Assembly: GCF_030347395.1 (NCBI RefSeq)
Contig: NZ_CP128170.1
Coordinates: 2,604,001 to 2,668,000, forward strand
Direction: 5' to 3'
Length of the DNA stretch: 64,000 nt
From: Microbacterium sp. ET2
GTDB taxonomy: Bacteria > Actinomycetota > Actinomycetes > Actinomycetales > Microbacteriaceae
Position 1 is the first letter of the stretch. Every line of letters begins with the position of its first letter. Below are positions 23,990-34,491 of the stretch, in pieces. The notes under the pieces were generated by a model. The model saw only the letters and a list, made by a program, of their open reading frames with translations, made no database searches and had not been told where the DNA came from. The translations under genes were made by a program, and so were the position numbers.

Positions 23990-24952
23990 GTGACGCGCGA
24001 GACGGCCGAATCAACGGGAAGAATCACCCCAGCCGCGGATCCGACGCGCGAACGCACCCTCGGCGCCGTGTATGCGCTGGCCGCCTACCTGATCTGGGGT
24101 TTCCTGCCGCTCTACTTCCTCCTCCTGGAGCCGACGGGCGCGTTCGAGGTCGTCGCGTGGCGCATCCTGCTGTCACTGCTGTTCTGCGCGGTGCTCCTCG
24201 CGGTCACGCGCGGCTGGGGGAAGTTCCTCGTCATCCTGCGCACCCGCCGGCTGCTGCTGTGGACGGCGGTCGCCGGCATCCTGATCTACATCAACTGGCA
24301 GGTCTTCCTCATCGCCGCCCTCACGGGGCACGTGATCGAGACGAGCCTGGGGTACTTCATCAACCCCATCGTCACTGTGCTGCTGGGCGTCGTGGTGCTG
24401 CGGGAGCGCCTGCGGATCACGCAGTGGATCGCGCTCGCGATCGCCGCGATCGCCTGCATCGTCATCGCCGTCGGCTACGGCGCCTTCCCGTGGATCGCGT
24501 TGTCGCTGGCGTTCTCCTTTGGCCTCTACGGGCTGGTGAAGAAGCAGATCGGGCCGTCGGTGGACGCGGTGAGCGGTCTGACGCTCGAGACCCTGTGGCT
24601 CACCCCCGTCGCGATCGTCGTCCTCGTGAGCGTCGGACTCACCTCGGGCATCACGATGGGGACGGCGGGCATCTGGCACGCCGTGCTGCTGTCGCTGGCG
24701 GGCGTCGTGACCGCCACGCCCCTTCTCTTCTTCGCCTCCGGCGCACGGCGCGTTCCGCTCAGCCTCATCGGTCTGCTGCAGTTCGTCGCGCCCATCCTGC
24801 AGTTCCTCACCGGGGCGTTCCTCCTGGGCGAGCCGATGCCGCTCGAGCGGTGGATCGGCTTCAGCCTCGTCTGGATCGCCCTGGTCGTGCTGACCGTCGA
24901 CTCGATCCGTCACGCGCGGCGCGGGGTGTCGGATGTCGGCGCGGTGACCTGA
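23990..24952 (+). CDS. rarD: EamA-family transporter, RarD type
   Basis: 320 residues with ten predicted membrane helices in two EamA halves, starting YALAAYLIWGFLPLYFLLLEPTG, the signature of RarD proteins (LWG.. PLY). The block ETSLGYFINPIVTVLLGVVVLRERL at the end of the first half is strongly conserved in RarD. Predicted drug/metabolite-superfamily exporter; the substrate is unknown despite the historic chloramphenicol-sensitivity label. It ends 3 nt before the convergent neighbour. Confidence 0.88.
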   Translation: MTRETAESTGRITPAADPTRERTLGAVYALAAYLIWGFLPLYFLLLEPTGAFEVVAWRILLSLLFCAVLLAVTRGWGKFLVILRTRRLLLWTAVAGILIYINWQVFLIAALTGHVIETSLGYFINPIVTVLLGVVVLRERLRITQWIALAIAAIACIVIAVGYGAFPWIALSLAFSFGLYGLVKKQIGPSVDAVSGLTLETLWLTPVAIVVLVSVGLTSGITMGTAGIWHAVLLSLAGVVTATPLLFFASGARRVPLSLIGLLQFVAPILQFLTGAFLLGEPMPLERWIGFSLVWIALVVLTVDSIRHARRGVSDVGAVT

Positions 24953-24955
24953 GAG

Positions 24956-25714
24956 TCACTCCAGCCAGTCGCCCAGCCGGGTGGGCGAGATCCAGGCGTC
25001 CTCGCCGGGGAGCAGTTCGTCCCGGTCGATGACGGCGCCGAAGTAGAGCGCACGCGGGTCGGCGACGACGGTCCGGTCGTCGCCGGTCGCGGACAGGCAG
25101 CGTGAGACGAAAACGGCGAGTGGCATCACCTCGGGCCCCGCGATCTCGGCGGCGCCGCCGGACGGAGGCTCGTCCACGAGACCGGCGAGCACCGCGGCGA
25201 CGTCGTCGCCCGCGATCGGCTGCACCTCCGCGTCGGCCACGCGCGCGGCATCCGTCCCGCCGGTGCTCGCCTGCGCGCCGATCTGCGCACCGAACTCGAA
25301 GAACTGCGTCGCACGCACGATCGAGAACGGCACCCCCGAGTCGCGCAGAATCGTCTCGCCGTGCGCCTTGGCACGGTAGAAGGGGATCGGCTGAGGATCG
25401 CGCTCGGTTCCCACCGCCGACAGGGCGACATGATGGATGACGCCTGCCCGCGCCTCTGCGTCGGCGAGGGTGCGCGTGGCGAGGTCGAAGTGGCGCCACA
25501 CCGCGTCGGGGTCGTAGGTGCGGGGCTTGGACACATCGATGACGACGGATGACCCGGCGAGGGCGTCGTCCAGACCCGCGCCCGTGACGAGGTCGACCCC
25601 GGTGGAGGGGGAGGCCGCACGTGCGTCGTGCCCGGCGGCCCGCAGCCGCGCCATCACCTTGCGTCCGATGAGACCGGTGCCACCGACGACCGTGATGCGT
25701 GCCATGGGTGTCAT
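24956..25714 (-). CDS. NAD(P)-binding Rossmann protein (NmrA/atypical SDR-like)
   Basis: About 252 residues. ARITVVGGTGLIGRKVMARL gives the GxxGxxG dinucleotide motif; HHVALSAVGTERDPQPIPFYRAKAHGE and SIVRATQFFEF match the NmrA-like/atypical SDR group, in which the YxxxK is reduced (here YRAKAHGE). Role unknown; such proteins act as sensors or as isomerase/reductase-like enzymes. Starts are possible at 25714 and 25705; the longer frame to 25753 is not supported. Confidence 0.78.
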   Translation of the reverse strand: MTPMARITVVGGTGLIGRKVMARLRAAGHDARAASPSTGVDLVTGAGLDDALAGSSVVIDVSKPRTYDPDAVWRHFDLATRTLADAEARAGVIHHVALSAVGTERDPQPIPFYRAKAHGETILRDSGVPFSIVRATQFFEFGAQIGAQASTGGTDAARVADAEVQPIAGDDVAAVLAGLVDEPPSGGAAEIAGPEVMPLAVFVSRCLSATGDDRTVVADPRALYFGAVIDRDELLPGEDAWISPTRLGDWLE

Positions 25715-25805
25715 CCTGCACCCTGATGCGCGATTCGCGCCTTCATGTTGCACAGTGCCGCTGGGCCCCCGCGCAAGCGTTACAGATCGTTAACGAACGG
25801 CAACA

Positions 25806-25832
25806 TTGACGAGACCGGTTCGCGATTAGGTT
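25806..25832 (+). promoter_or_regulatory. Possible promoter of the livK-like gene
   Basis: TTGACG at 25806-25811 and TAGGTT at 25827-25832, spaced 15 nt (slightly short), followed by a ~50-nt leader and the site AAGGAG at 25882-25887. Confidence 0.45.
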
Positions 25833-25891
25833 TGTCCCACTGGAAGCGGCTTTCCCGAGCCGTTTCGCACCCTTACACAGCAAGGAGCAAC

Positions 25892-27178
25892 ATGAGCGTC
25901 TTCACTCGCTCGCGCAAGCGCACCGTCCTCGGTGCCGTCGCGCTCGCAGGCGCCAGCGCCCTCGTCCTCGCCGGATGTTCCGGCGGAGGCGGCGACACCG
26001 GTGGCGACAGCGCCGAGCCGTCTGCCGCGGCACCCGGCGAAGAACTCGCCCTCACGATCGGAACGGCGCTGCCGCAGACCGGCAACCTCGCCTTCCTCGG
26101 CCCGCCGGAAGAAGCCGGTGTCGGCTACGCCGCCTCGCAGATCAACGAGGTGTCGGAGGAGACCGGTCTGACGATCGACGTCGTCTACGGCGACTCGGGT
26201 GACACCGACAACAAGGCCTATGAGACCGAGATCCCCCGCCTCCTCGGTGAGGACGTCTCGGCCATCATCGGCGCCGCCTCGTCGGGCACCTCGCTGCAGT
26301 TCATCGACCAGGTCGTGGGCGCCGGCGTCATCCAGTTCTCGCCGGCCAACACCTCCGACGCGTTCACCTCGTACGACGACAACGGGCTGTACTTCCGCAC
26401 CGCCCCCTCCGACGTGCTGCAGGGCGAGGTTCTCGGCAACCTGATCGCCGAGGACGGCAACCAGACCCTCGGCATGATCGTCCTGAACGACTCGTACGGC
26501 ACCGGTCTCGCCGGTTACGTCACGGAAGCCTTCGAGGCGGCCGGCGGCGAGGTCGTCGCGGCACCGACGTACAACACCGGTGACACGAACTTCGACGCGC
26601 AGATCTCCGAGGTGCTCGCCGCCGACCCCGACGCGATCGCCCTGATCACGTTCGAAGAGGTCACGACGATCCTCCCGGGTCTGCTCGGCTCGTTCCCCGC
26701 CGACAAGCTGTACTTCGTCGACGGCAACCTGTCCGACTTCAGCGAGGAGCTCGACCCGGGCGCCCTCGCCGGCGCGAAGGGCACCCTGCCCGGTCTGTCG
26801 ATCGACGCGATCGGCGACTTCACCGGATCGCTCGACGAGTGGGTCGAGGCCGAGGGTCTGCCCGCCCTGACCGAGTACAGCTACGCCGCCGAGTCGTTCG
26901 ACGCGGTCGTCCTGCTGGCGCTCGCGTCGCTCGCCGCGGGTTCGACCGACCCCGCCGACATCGCCGAGAACCTCATCACCGTGTCCGGTGGCGAGGGCGA
27001 TGGTGAGACCTGCACCACCTACCAGGAGTGCGCGGAGATCATCCTCGGTGGCGGCACGGCCGACTATGACGGCATCTCGGGTCCGATCACCTTCGACGAG
27101 GTCGGCGACCCGACCGAGGCGTCGATCGGCATCTACCAGTACGGCGAGGACAACACCTACTCGGCGTACGAGGGCTGA
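25892..27178 (+). CDS. livK: Branched-chain amino acid-type ABC substrate-binding lipoprotein
   Basis: 428 residues. The lipoprotein signal is RKRTVLGAVALAGASALVLAGC, with the acylated Cys29. The mature part begins with a Gly/Ser/Ala linker and then the type I periplasmic-binding fold (LTIGTALPQTGNLAFLGPPE, VIGAASSGTS, FRTAPSD), as in LivK/LivJ. It probably feeds the livHMGF genes that converge on it from the right. The specific ligand is not readable. The start is taken at the ATG that yields the signal peptide; the frame opens upstream at 25745. Confidence 0.88.
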   Translation: MSVFTRSRKRTVLGAVALAGASALVLAGCSGGGGDTGGDSAEPSAAAPGEELALTIGTALPQTGNLAFLGPPEEAGVGYAASQINEVSEETGLTIDVVYGDSGDTDNKAYETEIPRLLGEDVSAIIGAASSGTSLQFIDQVVGAGVIQFSPANTSDAFTSYDDNGLYFRTAPSDVLQGEVLGNLIAEDGNQTLGMIVLNDSYGTGLAGYVTEAFEAAGGEVVAAPTYNTGDTNFDAQISEVLAADPDAIALITFEEVTTILPGLLGSFPADKLYFVDGNLSDFSEELDPGALAGAKGTLPGLSIDAIGDFTGSLDEWVEAEGLPALTEYSYAAESFDAVVLLALASLAAGSTDPADIAENLITVSGGEGDGETCTTYQECAEIILGGGTADYDGISGPITFDEVGDPTEASIGIYQYGEDNTYSAYEG

Positions 27179-27194
27179 TTCAGCCTGATACGGC

Positions 27195-27230
27195 AACGGG
27201 CCCCGGAGTTCATCGACTCCGGGGCCCGTT
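27195..27230 (+). terminator. Terminator hairpin after livK
   Basis: A perfect 15-bp stem AACGGGCCCCGGAGT / ACTCCGGGGCCCGTT, 6-nt loop, followed by CTC. Confidence 0.9.
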
Positions 27231-27295
27231 CTCGTGCGGCGCGAAGGTGCACTCGTCACGCGCCGGGGTGCACGCGCCGCCCGCGGGGTCGAGCG

Positions 27296-27355
27296 TCGAG
27301 GTGGCGCACGTGGTCGCCGTCGGCGCCTCGGCACGACCAGATGCGTCACGTCGAT
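27296..27355. repeat. 60-bp palindromic repeat, family D unit 1
   Basis: TCGAGGTGGCGCACGTGGTC pairs with GACCAGATGCGTCACGTCGA across a short centre. Three such units fill the 27296-27522 part of the 383-nt gap between livK and livF. The rest of the gap holds the livK terminator and nothing else recognised. Confidence 0.75.
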
Positions 27356-27367
27356 CTGCGCGCCCGG

Positions 27368-27428
27368 ATTGAGGTGGCGCACTTGGTCGGCTTGCGCGCC
27401 TCAACCGCACCATAAGCGCCACCTCGAT
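27368..27428. repeat. 60-bp palindromic repeat, family D unit 2
   Basis: ATTGAGGTGGCGCACTTGGT against ACCGCACCATAAGCGCCACC, the same arms as units 1 and 3. Confidence 0.75.
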
Positions 27429-27462
27429 TGAGGCGGCTGCGCGGCCGGGTTCAGCGCTCGCG

Positions 27463-27522
27463 CAAAGGTGGCGCGAATGGTCACCTTGCGCGACTCAGCC
27501 CGACCACATGCGCCACCTCGAT
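27463..27522. repeat. 60-bp palindromic repeat, family D unit 3
   Basis: AAAGGTGGCGCGAATGGTCA against CGACCACATGCGCCACCTCG; the last 20 bases nearly match those of unit 2. Confidence 0.75.
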
Positions 27523-27561
27523 GGGGGCGAGCTGCCTGAGGCGTCCCCCACCCCGCCCGCG

Positions 27562-28302
27562 TCAGGCGCCGAGCGTGCCGAGGTACAGCTCGGTGACCTT
27601 CGGGTCGTTCAGCAGCTCGCGTCCGGTGCCGGTGTAGGCGTCGCGTCCCTGGTCGAGGACGTAGCCGCGGTCGCAGATCTGCAGGCAGCGGCGGGCGTTC
27701 TGCTCCACCATGATGCAGGTGACTCCGGCCTTGTTGATCTCGGAGACCCGGATGAACGCCTCGTCCTGCCGCACGGGGGAGAGACCGGCAGACGGCTCGT
27801 CGAGCAGCAGCACTTTGGGGTTCATCATCAGCGCACGGCTCATCGCCACCATCTGGCGCTCACCGCCCGAGAGCGACCCGGCGCGCTGCTTCAGCCGCTT
27901 GCCGAGCTCGGAGAAGATGCCGGTGACGAACTCCAGGCGCTCCTTGTAGGCGCTGGGACGCTGGTAGAGCCCCATCTGGAGGTTCTCCTCGATGGTGAGG
28001 CTGGGGAAGACGTTGTTCGTCTGCGGGATGAACCCGACTCCGCGGGCGACGAGTTTGTTCGCCTTCAAACCCGTGATGTCATCGCCTTCGAGGGTCACGG
28101 TGCCCTGCCGGACGTTGACCTGTCCGAAGATGGCCTTCAGGAGCGTGGACTTTCCCGCACCGTTCGGTCCGATGATGCCGATCAGCTCGCCCTGGTGGGC
28201 GACGAGCGAGCATCCGTTCAGGATGTTCACGCCGGGAAGGTAGCCCGCGTGCACGTCGTCGACGAAGACGACCGGGGTGCCCGTCGCGGTGGCGCTGCTC
28301 AT
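27562..28302 (-). CDS. livF: Branched-chain amino acid ABC transporter ATPase LivF
   Basis: 246 residues; the smaller of the two ATPases of a LIV-type importer. Walker A GPNGAGKS, signature LSGGERQ, Walker B VLLLDEPSAGLSP and the H-loop region are intact. The N-terminus VVFVDDVHAGYLPGVNILNG is typical of LivF. Its start codon overlaps the livG stop by 4 nt. It is the last gene of livHMGF. Confidence 0.93.
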   Translation of the reverse strand: MSSATATGTPVVFVDDVHAGYLPGVNILNGCSLVAHQGELIGIIGPNGAGKSTLLKAIFGQVNVRQGTVTLEGDDITGLKANKLVARGVGFIPQTNNVFPSLTIEENLQMGLYQRPSAYKERLEFVTGIFSELGKRLKQRAGSLSGGERQMVAMSRALMMNPKVLLLDEPSAGLSPVRQDEAFIRVSEINKAGVTCIMVEQNARRCLQICDRGYVLDQGRDAYTGTGRELLNDPKVTELYLGTLGA

Positions 28303-29306
28303 TTCGCGTCCTTCTTGTTCAGTGCTTCTTCCTCGGCCTCGGCCTCAGCTTCGATGTCCGCCGCGGTGATCGCCGGCTCGGTGCCGTCGACGACGGCGAT
28401 GCGTCCGGTGACGACACCGAGATCGAGCTCCTGGTGCGCGCCGAGGTAGGCGTCGATGACCGCGGGGTTCTTCATGACGGATGCCGGGTCGCCTTCGGCG
28501 ACGATGCGTCCCTCGGCCATGACGACCACCCAGTCGGCGATGTGCCGGACCATGTGCATGTCGTGCTCGACGAAGAGCACCGTCATCCCCTCGTCCTTGA
28601 GATCGAGGATGTGGTCGAGGAGCGACTGCGTCAGCGCGGGGTTCACCCCGGCCATCGGCTCGTCGAGCATCACCAGCGTCGGCTGCGTCATGAGCGCGCG
28701 CGCCATCTCGAGGAGCTTGCGCTGGCCGCCCGAGAGGCTCGCAGCGAAGTCCTTCGACTTCGCGTCGAGCTTGAACTTCTTCAGCAGCCCTTCGGCGCGC
28801 TTCTCGATCTCGGCATCCTGCTTCCGCCACAGCGGCGGGAAGAGCGAGGCCCAGAACTTCTCGCCGCGCTGCCCGGTGGCGCCGAGCTTCATGTTCTCCA
28901 TGACGGTGAGGAGGCCGAGGGCCTTCGTCAGCTGGAAGGTGCGGACGAGCCCCATGCGTGAGACGCGGTAGGCGGGGATGCCGGAGAGGTTCTTCCCCTC
29001 GAAGCTCCACGTGCCGGTGTTGGGCTTGTCGAAGCCGGTCAGGAGGTTGAACAGCGTGGTCTTGCCGGCACCGTTGGGGCCGATGAGCGCGGTGATCGCG
29101 CCGCGCGGGATTTCGAGGTGGTCGACATCGACGGCGTTCACACCGCCGAACGAGCGCTGCACGCCGTCGGCGACGAGGATCGGGTCGACTTTGGCCACCC
29201 CCGGCTCGACCTCGCCGACGTGAAGGCCGGTGGACTTCGCGCGCGGCGTGGGGGTTGCCATGGGGTCGACGTCGGACGGCTCGTTGAGCGAGGGGTTATC
29301 GGACAA
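28299..29306 (-). CDS. livG: Branched-chain amino acid ABC transporter ATPase LivG
   Basis: 335 residues. The LivG core spans about 42-285: Walker A GPNGAGKT, LSGGQRKLLEMARAL signature, Walker B LVMLDEPMAGVNP, and the C-terminal EG(D)P..V..NP..I.AYLG typical of LivG. The first 40 and last 45 residues are acidic extensions beyond the usual ~255-residue protein. Overlaps livM by 11 nt upstream and livF by 4 nt downstream. Confidence 0.93.
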   Translation of the reverse strand: MSDNPSLNEPSDVDPMATPTPRAKSTGLHVGEVEPGVAKVDPILVADGVQRSFGGVNAVDVDHLEIPRGAITALIGPNGAGKTTLFNLLTGFDKPNTGTWSFEGKNLSGIPAYRVSRMGLVRTFQLTKALGLLTVMENMKLGATGQRGEKFWASLFPPLWRKQDAEIEKRAEGLLKKFKLDAKSKDFAASLSGGQRKLLEMARALMTQPTLVMLDEPMAGVNPALTQSLLDHILDLKDEGMTVLFVEHDMHMVRHIADWVVVMAEGRIVAEGDPASVMKNPAVIDAYLGAHQELDLGVVTGRIAVVDGTEPAITAADIEAEAEAEEEALNKKDAK

Positions 29307-30276
29307 AGGTCAGCTCCTTCTTGTTGCCGAGGATGCCCTGCGGCATGAAGATCACGAGGAGCATGAGCGCGACGCCCACGATGATGAAGCGCAGCGTTCC
29401 CGCCTGGATCTGGGACATGAAGGGAAGGATGCCCGCCGACACCAGCGCCGGAAGGACGTTGGAGAGGAACGTCTGGAGCACCCAGAAGATCAGCGATCCG
29501 AGGAGCGGGCCGAACACGGTCGCCGCGCCGCCGAGGAGGAGCGCCGTCCACACGAAGAACGTCAGCGAGGTCACGTACACACCGGGGCTGACCGCTGAGG
29601 GGAGGGCGTACACGATGCCGCCTGCGGCGGCCAGGATCCCGCCGAGGACGAGGGACTGCATCTTGTAGGCGTAGACGTTCTTGCCGAGCGCGCGCACGGC
29701 GTCTTCGTCTTCGCGGATGCCCTTGATCGTGCGGCCCCAGGGGCTGCGGGTGAGCATCCACACCACGAGCACGGCGAACGCGAGCGTGAGAAGCCCCATG
29801 ATGCGCACCCACCACTGGGTCTCGTTGTAGGTGAAGGGTCCGAAGCCGTACGTGCCGTCGGGGATCGGGTTCGCCCCGCGGAAGCTGGCGTGATACCCGC
29901 TGAGCCCGTCGGCGGAGCCCGTGTACTCGTCGAACGCGGTGGTGAGGAAGAGCAGTCGCACCACCTCGGCCGCCGCGATCGTCACGATCGCGAGGTAGTC
30001 ACCGCGCAGCCGCAGGGTCGGGATACCGAGGATGACGGCGAAGACCGCCGAGGCGACGAGGCCGAGGAGCGCGGCGAGCCACCACTCCAGTCCGAAGGTG
30101 AGCACGCCGATCGCGTACCCGTATGCCCCGATCGCCATGAACCCGGCGATACCCATGTTGATGAGGCCGGTGTAGCCGAAGTGCACGGCGAGGCCGAGCG
30201 CCGCGAGGGCGTAGCCGATGGTCGCCGGACTCAGGATCGAGGAGGCGGTGTTGGAGAGGATCTGCAGCCAGTCCAT
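29296..30276 (-). CDS. livM: Branched-chain amino acid ABC transporter permease LivM
   Basis: 326 residues, about nine membrane helices; LAALGLAVHFGYTGLINMGIAGFMAIGAYG is the conserved LivM N-terminal block and RLRGDYLAIVTIAAAEVVRLL with SPWGRTIKGIREDEDAVRALGKN carries the cytoplasmic coupling loop. The C-terminus MPQGILGNKKEL is typical. ATG start 10 nt after the livH stop. Confidence 0.92.
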   Translation of the reverse strand: MDWLQILSNTASSILSPATIGYALAALGLAVHFGYTGLINMGIAGFMAIGAYGYAIGVLTFGLEWWLAALLGLVASAVFAVILGIPTLRLRGDYLAIVTIAAAEVVRLLFLTTAFDEYTGSADGLSGYHASFRGANPIPDGTYGFGPFTYNETQWWVRIMGLLTLAFAVLVVWMLTRSPWGRTIKGIREDEDAVRALGKNVYAYKMQSLVLGGILAAAGGIVYALPSAVSPGVYVTSLTFFVWTALLLGGAATVFGPLLGSLIFWVLQTFLSNVLPALVSAGILPFMSQIQAGTLRFIIVGVALMLLVIFMPQGILGNKKELTFVR

Positions 30277-30286
30277 TTGCCGGGCC

Positions 30287-31609
30287 CTAACCTATTCTCT
30301 CTCGCCGGCCCAGGATTCCCTGTGGTCGGAACAGCAGGATCACGATGAGGATGAACAGCGCGCTGGCGTACTTGAGGTCCGACGGGATCCACAGGCTCGA
30401 GACCTCGACGACGAGACCCACGATGATCGCACCGACGAGGGCGCCGTAGGCGGTGCCGAGGCCGCCGAGGATCACGGCGGCGAACATCAGCAGCAGGATC
30501 TGCGCTCCCATGTCCCAGCGGATGCCCGGACGGTAATACGCGTACAGGATGCCGGCGAGACCGGCGAGGGAGCCGGCGAGGATCCAGACCACGCGGACGA
30601 CGAAGTCCACATCGATCCCGGATGCCGCTGCCAGCGACGGATTGTCCGAGATCGCCCGTGTCGCCTTGCCGATCCGGGAGCGGGTCAGCCACAGCGCGAA
30701 GGCGACGATGACGACGATGCAGATCGCGAGAGAGGCGAGGTCGATGACGCTGAGCTCCACGGTGCCGAACAGCGGGATGCGCGGGGCGTTGGATCCCGGG
30801 AGCTGGATGGTGCCGCCGCCGATGAAGAACTGGAAGGTGTAGCGCATCGCCAGTGACAGACCGATCGACACGATCATCAGCTGCACGATGCCCACGCGTC
30901 TGCGTCGCAGGGGTCGCCACAGCGCCATGTCCATCACGAGGCCGAGGACGGCGCTCAGCACCACCGCGACGGGGAAGCCGAGCCACCACGGCAGCGCCAG
31001 GCTCGCCGGCCCCACGAGGACCGCGGCCATCACCGCCCCGAAGGTCACCATCTCGCCGTGGGCGAAGTTGGAGATGCCGGTGGTGCCGTAGACGAGGGAG
31101 AGACCGATGGCCGCGAGGGCCAGCATGAGACCGAAGCTCAACCCCTGGATGATGCGCTGGACGAACTGGTCGAAGAAGCCGGTGACGTTTCGCTCACCCT
31201 CGCCGATGAAGAAGTTGACCGTCGCGCGGCCACCCTGCCCCATCTCCACTTCCTTGATGTTGGGGGAGTCGTCTTCGGGGTCGACCACCGCGATGCCCTC
31301 GGGAAGGGTGGACTCGTCGAGGGTGACGGTATAGGTCTCGCCCCGTTCGGGGACTCCCACGCGCCACTGGCCGTTCTCGTCGGTCTCGACCTCCTGCTCG
31401 CCGCCGGGCCCGTCGATCGTGAGGCTCACGCCCTCGAGGGGTTCGCCGTCGAGCTGGACGTTGCCGCTGATGCGGTACGGGTTCTCGGAATCCGTGGCGA
31501 AGGCGGGAACGGATGACACGAAGATGCCCATGAGCATCAGGAACAGGGCGATGACCGCGGGGATCGCCCTGCGTCTCTTTCGCTCGACCACAGCGATGGT
31601 GGGACTCAC
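30287..31609 (-). CDS. livH: LivH permease fused to a secreted carboxypeptidase-regulatory-like domain
   Basis: 440 residues. The N-terminal helix RRAIPAVIALFLMLMGIFVSSVPAFA looks like a signal peptide or anchor. Residues about 45-135 form a beta-sandwich of the CNA-B/carboxypeptidase-regulatory type (YRISGNVQLDGEPLEGVSLTI, then ETDENGQWRVGVPERGETY). The LivH permease of about 290 residues follows: FVQRIIQGLSFGLMLALAAIG, then GTTGISNFAHGEMVTFGA, and the coupling loop RSRIGKATRAISDNPSLAAASGID. Ordinary LivH lacks the sandwich domain. The GTG at 31609 has GGAGG 4 nt upstream and gives the full signal; the frame opens up to 31696 without a better site. Confidence 0.88.
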   Translation of the reverse strand: MSPTIAVVERKRRRAIPAVIALFLMLMGIFVSSVPAFATDSENPYRISGNVQLDGEPLEGVSLTIDGPGGEQEVETDENGQWRVGVPERGETYTVTLDESTLPEGIAVVDPEDDSPNIKEVEMGQGGRATVNFFIGEGERNVTGFFDQFVQRIIQGLSFGLMLALAAIGLSLVYGTTGISNFAHGEMVTFGAVMAAVLVGPASLALPWWLGFPVAVVLSAVLGLVMDMALWRPLRRRRVGIVQLMIVSIGLSLAMRYTFQFFIGGGTIQLPGSNAPRIPLFGTVELSVIDLASLAICIVVIVAFALWLTRSRIGKATRAISDNPSLAAASGIDVDFVVRVVWILAGSLAGLAGILYAYYRPGIRWDMGAQILLLMFAAVILGGLGTAYGALVGAIIVGLVVEVSSLWIPSDLKYASALFILIVILLFRPQGILGRRERIG

Positions 31610-31745
31610 AGATCCTCCAGTCCGGCGCCCATGCCGACATCGGGGTGCATCGGCATTGATGAACGGTATGAGCGTAATGTGTCGGGCGTGTTTCACCTAC
31701 GAACCGACTTGGCATTCGTAAGGCGTGATGATCGAGCATAAGTGA

Positions 31746-33320
<1,575 letters not shown>

Positions 33321-33382
33321 GCCCGCGCGGGGCGCGCCCCGGGCCGCCTCGCGCGGCGCGCCGCTGCGCCCGGTCCGTCCGC

Positions 33383-33445
33383 CACAGAATCGCGTCTTCT
33401 CCGCAAAATCTCGCCGGGATTCTGTGGAGAAGACGTCATTCTGTG
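33383..33445. repeat. Inverted repeat, family B copy 1
   Basis: CACAGAATCGCGTCTTCTCC at the left end pairs with GGAGAAGACGTCATTCTGTG at the right, with two mismatches. A copy with related ends occurs at 52190-52252 inside oleBC. It lies in the 242-nt gap after guaB; the remainder of the gap shows nothing recognised. Confidence 0.8.
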
Positions 33446-33549
33446 AGCAACGCGAGAGGATGCCACGACGCGCTTCCTGCACAGGCGCGCGTGGCGCGCA
33501 TTTACTCACAGTTCTCCGCGAACGGGGCCGGGACCGCCGCTCCACTCGC

Positions 33550-33555
33550 CAGGCT
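33550..33555 (+). promoter_or_regulatory. -10-like element of the DUF559 gene
   Basis: CAGGCT (TAGGCT with one change), 7 nt before the ATG at 33563. Confidence 0.4.
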
Positions 33556-33562
33556 CGCAGGC

Positions 33563-34399
33563 ATGAATCTTGCTCACTGGCTCGGGGCGCGAGGCGGGAT
33601 AGCCCATCGCATCGACGCCTTGCGTGCGGGCTTCACCGTCGCGGCGCTGCGGAACTTCGTACGCACGGGCGGCGCCGTCCTCATCCGCCGCGCGTGGCTC
33701 GCGCTTCCCTCCAGCGATCCGCTGCTCGTCGCGGCGGCCAGAGCCGGGAGCAGGCTGACCTGCGTCACACTCGCGCGTCGCCGGACATGGTGGATGCTCG
33801 ACGAGCCGGATCGCCTACACCTCCATCGGCTGCCTGGGTCGGGGGCGGCGGTCGGTGGCTTCGATGCGGTGACCCACTGGACTCGACCGATGCTCCCCGC
33901 CAGCCACGCACTCATCGCCCACGTCGAGGATGCGCTGCTCCATATCGCCCAGTGCCTCCCGTCCGAGTCGGCGCTCGCCGTCTGGGAGTCGGCCGTGCGC
34001 GTGGAGAAGCTCGCGCCGGAGTACCTGCGCTCGCTCGCGTGGACCTCGACCGCGGCGCGCGAACTGGCCGAGGCCGTCACGGGCCTGTCGGACTCCGGTC
34101 TCGAGACGCTCATTGTCACCCCGCTCCGCCGCTGGGGTGTGCACATCCGTCAGCAGGTGTGGCTCGCGGGCCGACCCGTCGACATCCTCATGGGGGAGAG
34201 GCTCGTCATCCAGATCGACGGATGGCAGTTCCACTCCTCCGCCGCGCAGCGCGCGAAGGACATCGCCCACGACGCCGAACTGCGCCTGCGCGGGTACACC
34301 GTGCTCAGGTTCGGCTACGCGCAGGTCGTCCACGACCGTGAGGCGGTGCTCCGCGTCATCCGCCGGGCCATCGCCGCCCGCCTCCACCTCGCCGCCTGA
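33563..34399 (+). CDS. DUF559/AbiEi-type protein with Vsr-like nuclease fold
   Basis: 278 residues. The N-terminal half (GARGGIAHRIDALRAGFTVAALRNFVRTG) resembles the winged-helix of AbiEi-like antitoxins. The C-terminal 100 residues contain GRPVDILMGERLVIQIDGWQ and AKDIAHDAELRLRGYTVLRF, a PD-(D/E)xK pattern (D, I-D-G) typical of DUF559/Vsr endonuclease-like domains. This architecture is frequent and multicopy in Microbacteriaceae; its job is unknown and no toxin partner is adjacent. The start is chosen by the -10-like hexamer and domain limits, because the frame runs open far into guaB. Confidence 0.72.
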   Translation: MNLAHWLGARGGIAHRIDALRAGFTVAALRNFVRTGGAVLIRRAWLALPSSDPLLVAAARAGSRLTCVTLARRRTWWMLDEPDRLHLHRLPGSGAAVGGFDAVTHWTRPMLPASHALIAHVEDALLHIAQCLPSESALAVWESAVRVEKLAPEYLRSLAWTSTAARELAEAVTGLSDSGLETLIVTPLRRWGVHIRQQVWLAGRPVDILMGERLVIQIDGWQFHSSAAQRAKDIAHDAELRLRGYTVLRFGYAQVVHDREAVLRVIRRAIAARLHLAA

Positions 34400-34479
34400 G
34401 CGCCCGAGACTCTCCTGCGACGGGAGACGCGCCGAGATCCCCTCAGCGCGGAGCGCTCGCCCGCTCCCACCCCCACCGC

Positions 34480-34485
34480 TACCCT
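34480..34485 (+). promoter_or_regulatory. -10 element of the TMEM175-like gene
   Basis: TACCCT, 6 nt before the GTG at 34492. Confidence 0.55.
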
Positions 34486-34491
34486 GGCGGG

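Noticed and set aside
27296..27522. CRISPR-like array
   Set aside because: Units are themselves palindromic, diverged, only three, with unequal spacers and no cas genes.
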